The notes beneath the pieces were generated by a model. That model ran no database searches, was not told the DNA's origin, and saw only the letters and a list, made by a program, of their open reading frames with translations. A program made the translations under genes and the position numbers. Shown in pieces: positions 41,034 to 41,089 of a stretch of DNA of 41,089 nt (position 1 is its first letter; each line of letters starts with the position of its first letter). This stretch comes from Syntrophorhabdaceae bacterium (GTDB lineage: Bacteria > Desulfobacterota > Syntrophorhabdia > Syntrophorhabdales > Syntrophorhabdaceae): the NCBI GenBank assembly GCA_026415675.1, contig JAOAGQ010000028.1, forward strand, positions 1 to 41,089. Reading direction: 5' to 3'.

Positions 41034-41089
41034 ATGCCATACAGTATAAAAATATTGAGAGGTTTAGAAGCTGTCACTTATACACATCT
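41034..41089 (+). CDS. 5' fragment of a probable GyrB/ParE-type topoisomerase gene
   Basis: Only about 12 trustworthy codons are visible: MPYSIKILRGLE, then Ala-Val. The pattern SIKxLxGLEAV is the very start of the GHKL ATPase domain of DNA gyrase B and topoisomerase IV ParE. After GLEAV these proteins normally read RxRPxMYIG, but here the sequence changes to TYTH because the last 19 bases appear to be adapter. Reliable coding sequence therefore stops at about 41070. A strong promoter and ribosome site precede it. The identification rests on very few residues. Confidence 0.45.
   Translation, partial: MPYSIKILRGLEAVTYTH
41071..41089. other. Residual Tn5 mosaic-end (Nextera) adapter at contig end
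   Basis: The final 19 bases, CTGTCACTTATACACATCT, match the synthetic Tn5 mosaic end CTGTCTCTTATACACATCT at 18 of 19 positions and end exactly where that sequence ends. The mosaic end is an engineered hybrid used in tagmentation libraries, so this is best read as untrimmed adapter rather than genomic DNA. Confidence 0.9.

Noticed and set aside
41071-41089. Natural Tn5/IS50 end
   Set aside because: Natural IS50 outer and inner ends differ at several positions; the match is to the engineered mosaic end and sits exactly at the last base of the window.

Overview
The window reads as one near-continuous, gene-dense chromosome segment from a strictly anaerobic Gram-negative bacterium. Gram-negative: it has Kdo synthesis genes and LPS export genes. 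Anaerobic: it has a selenocysteine formate dehydrogenase, a trimeric [FeFe] hydrogenase under the NADH sensor Rex, and an archaeal-type thiazole synthase that probably uses free sulfide. The order kdsA-kdsD-lpt-rpoN-hpf-ptsN-hprK-rapZ-PTS and the block alaC-hom-apgM are what I would expect of the former Deltaproteobacteria (Desulfobacterota) or a close neighbour. Codon use is rich in AGG/AGA for Arg and ATA for Ile, as in many thermophiles. The taxonomic guess is an inference from context, not a measurement.

Layout. 1-2355 (+): 3' part of a formate dehydrogenase catalytic subunit with an in-frame UGA read as selenocysteine, followed by a SECIS hairpin. 2437-21650 (+): long housekeeping runs: alanine aminotransferase, homoserine dehydrogenase and a phosphoglycerate-mutase-like enzyme; CTP synthase; Kdo genes; a fused LptC-LptA with LptB; sigma-54; hibernation factor; a regulatory phosphotransferase set (EIIA-Ntr, HPr kinase, RapZ, mannose-type EIIA, HPr, EI) with no sugar permease; then metK-ahcY-PfkB kinase (methyl cycle). 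21683-22366 (-): a Tat-exported sulfite-oxidase-fold molybdoenzyme, divergent from thi4 (22644-23417, +).

23437-31378 (-): the most distinctive locus, a tightly overlapping operon rex-hydC-hydB-hydA-hydS-phosphatase. It encodes a complete NAD-linked HydABC hydrogenase, a second H-cluster protein that carries a PAS domain and lacks the proton-relay cysteine (a probable H2 sensor), and a SpoIIE-type PP2C phosphatase. A 26-bp palindrome lies immediately downstream of the -10 of the rex promoter. 31599-35828: small redox accessory genes (exported SagB-like nitroreductase with a TetR regulator, DUF486 membrane protein, iron-sulfur flavoprotein, DegT aminotransferase, nitroreductase). 35935-40295 (+): an MFS transporter, then an envelope cluster (DUF502, TatC, DedA, a small coiled-coil protein, lytic transglycosylase).

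40324-40930: a decayed IS200/IS605-type element whose transposase has a nonsense codon just before its catalytic tyrosine. After a strong promoter, a gyrB/parE-like start is cut off by the last 19 bases of the window. These match the synthetic Tn5 mosaic-end (Nextera adapter) sequence at 18 of 19 positions, so the terminal bases are most likely a sequencing artefact and mark a contig end.
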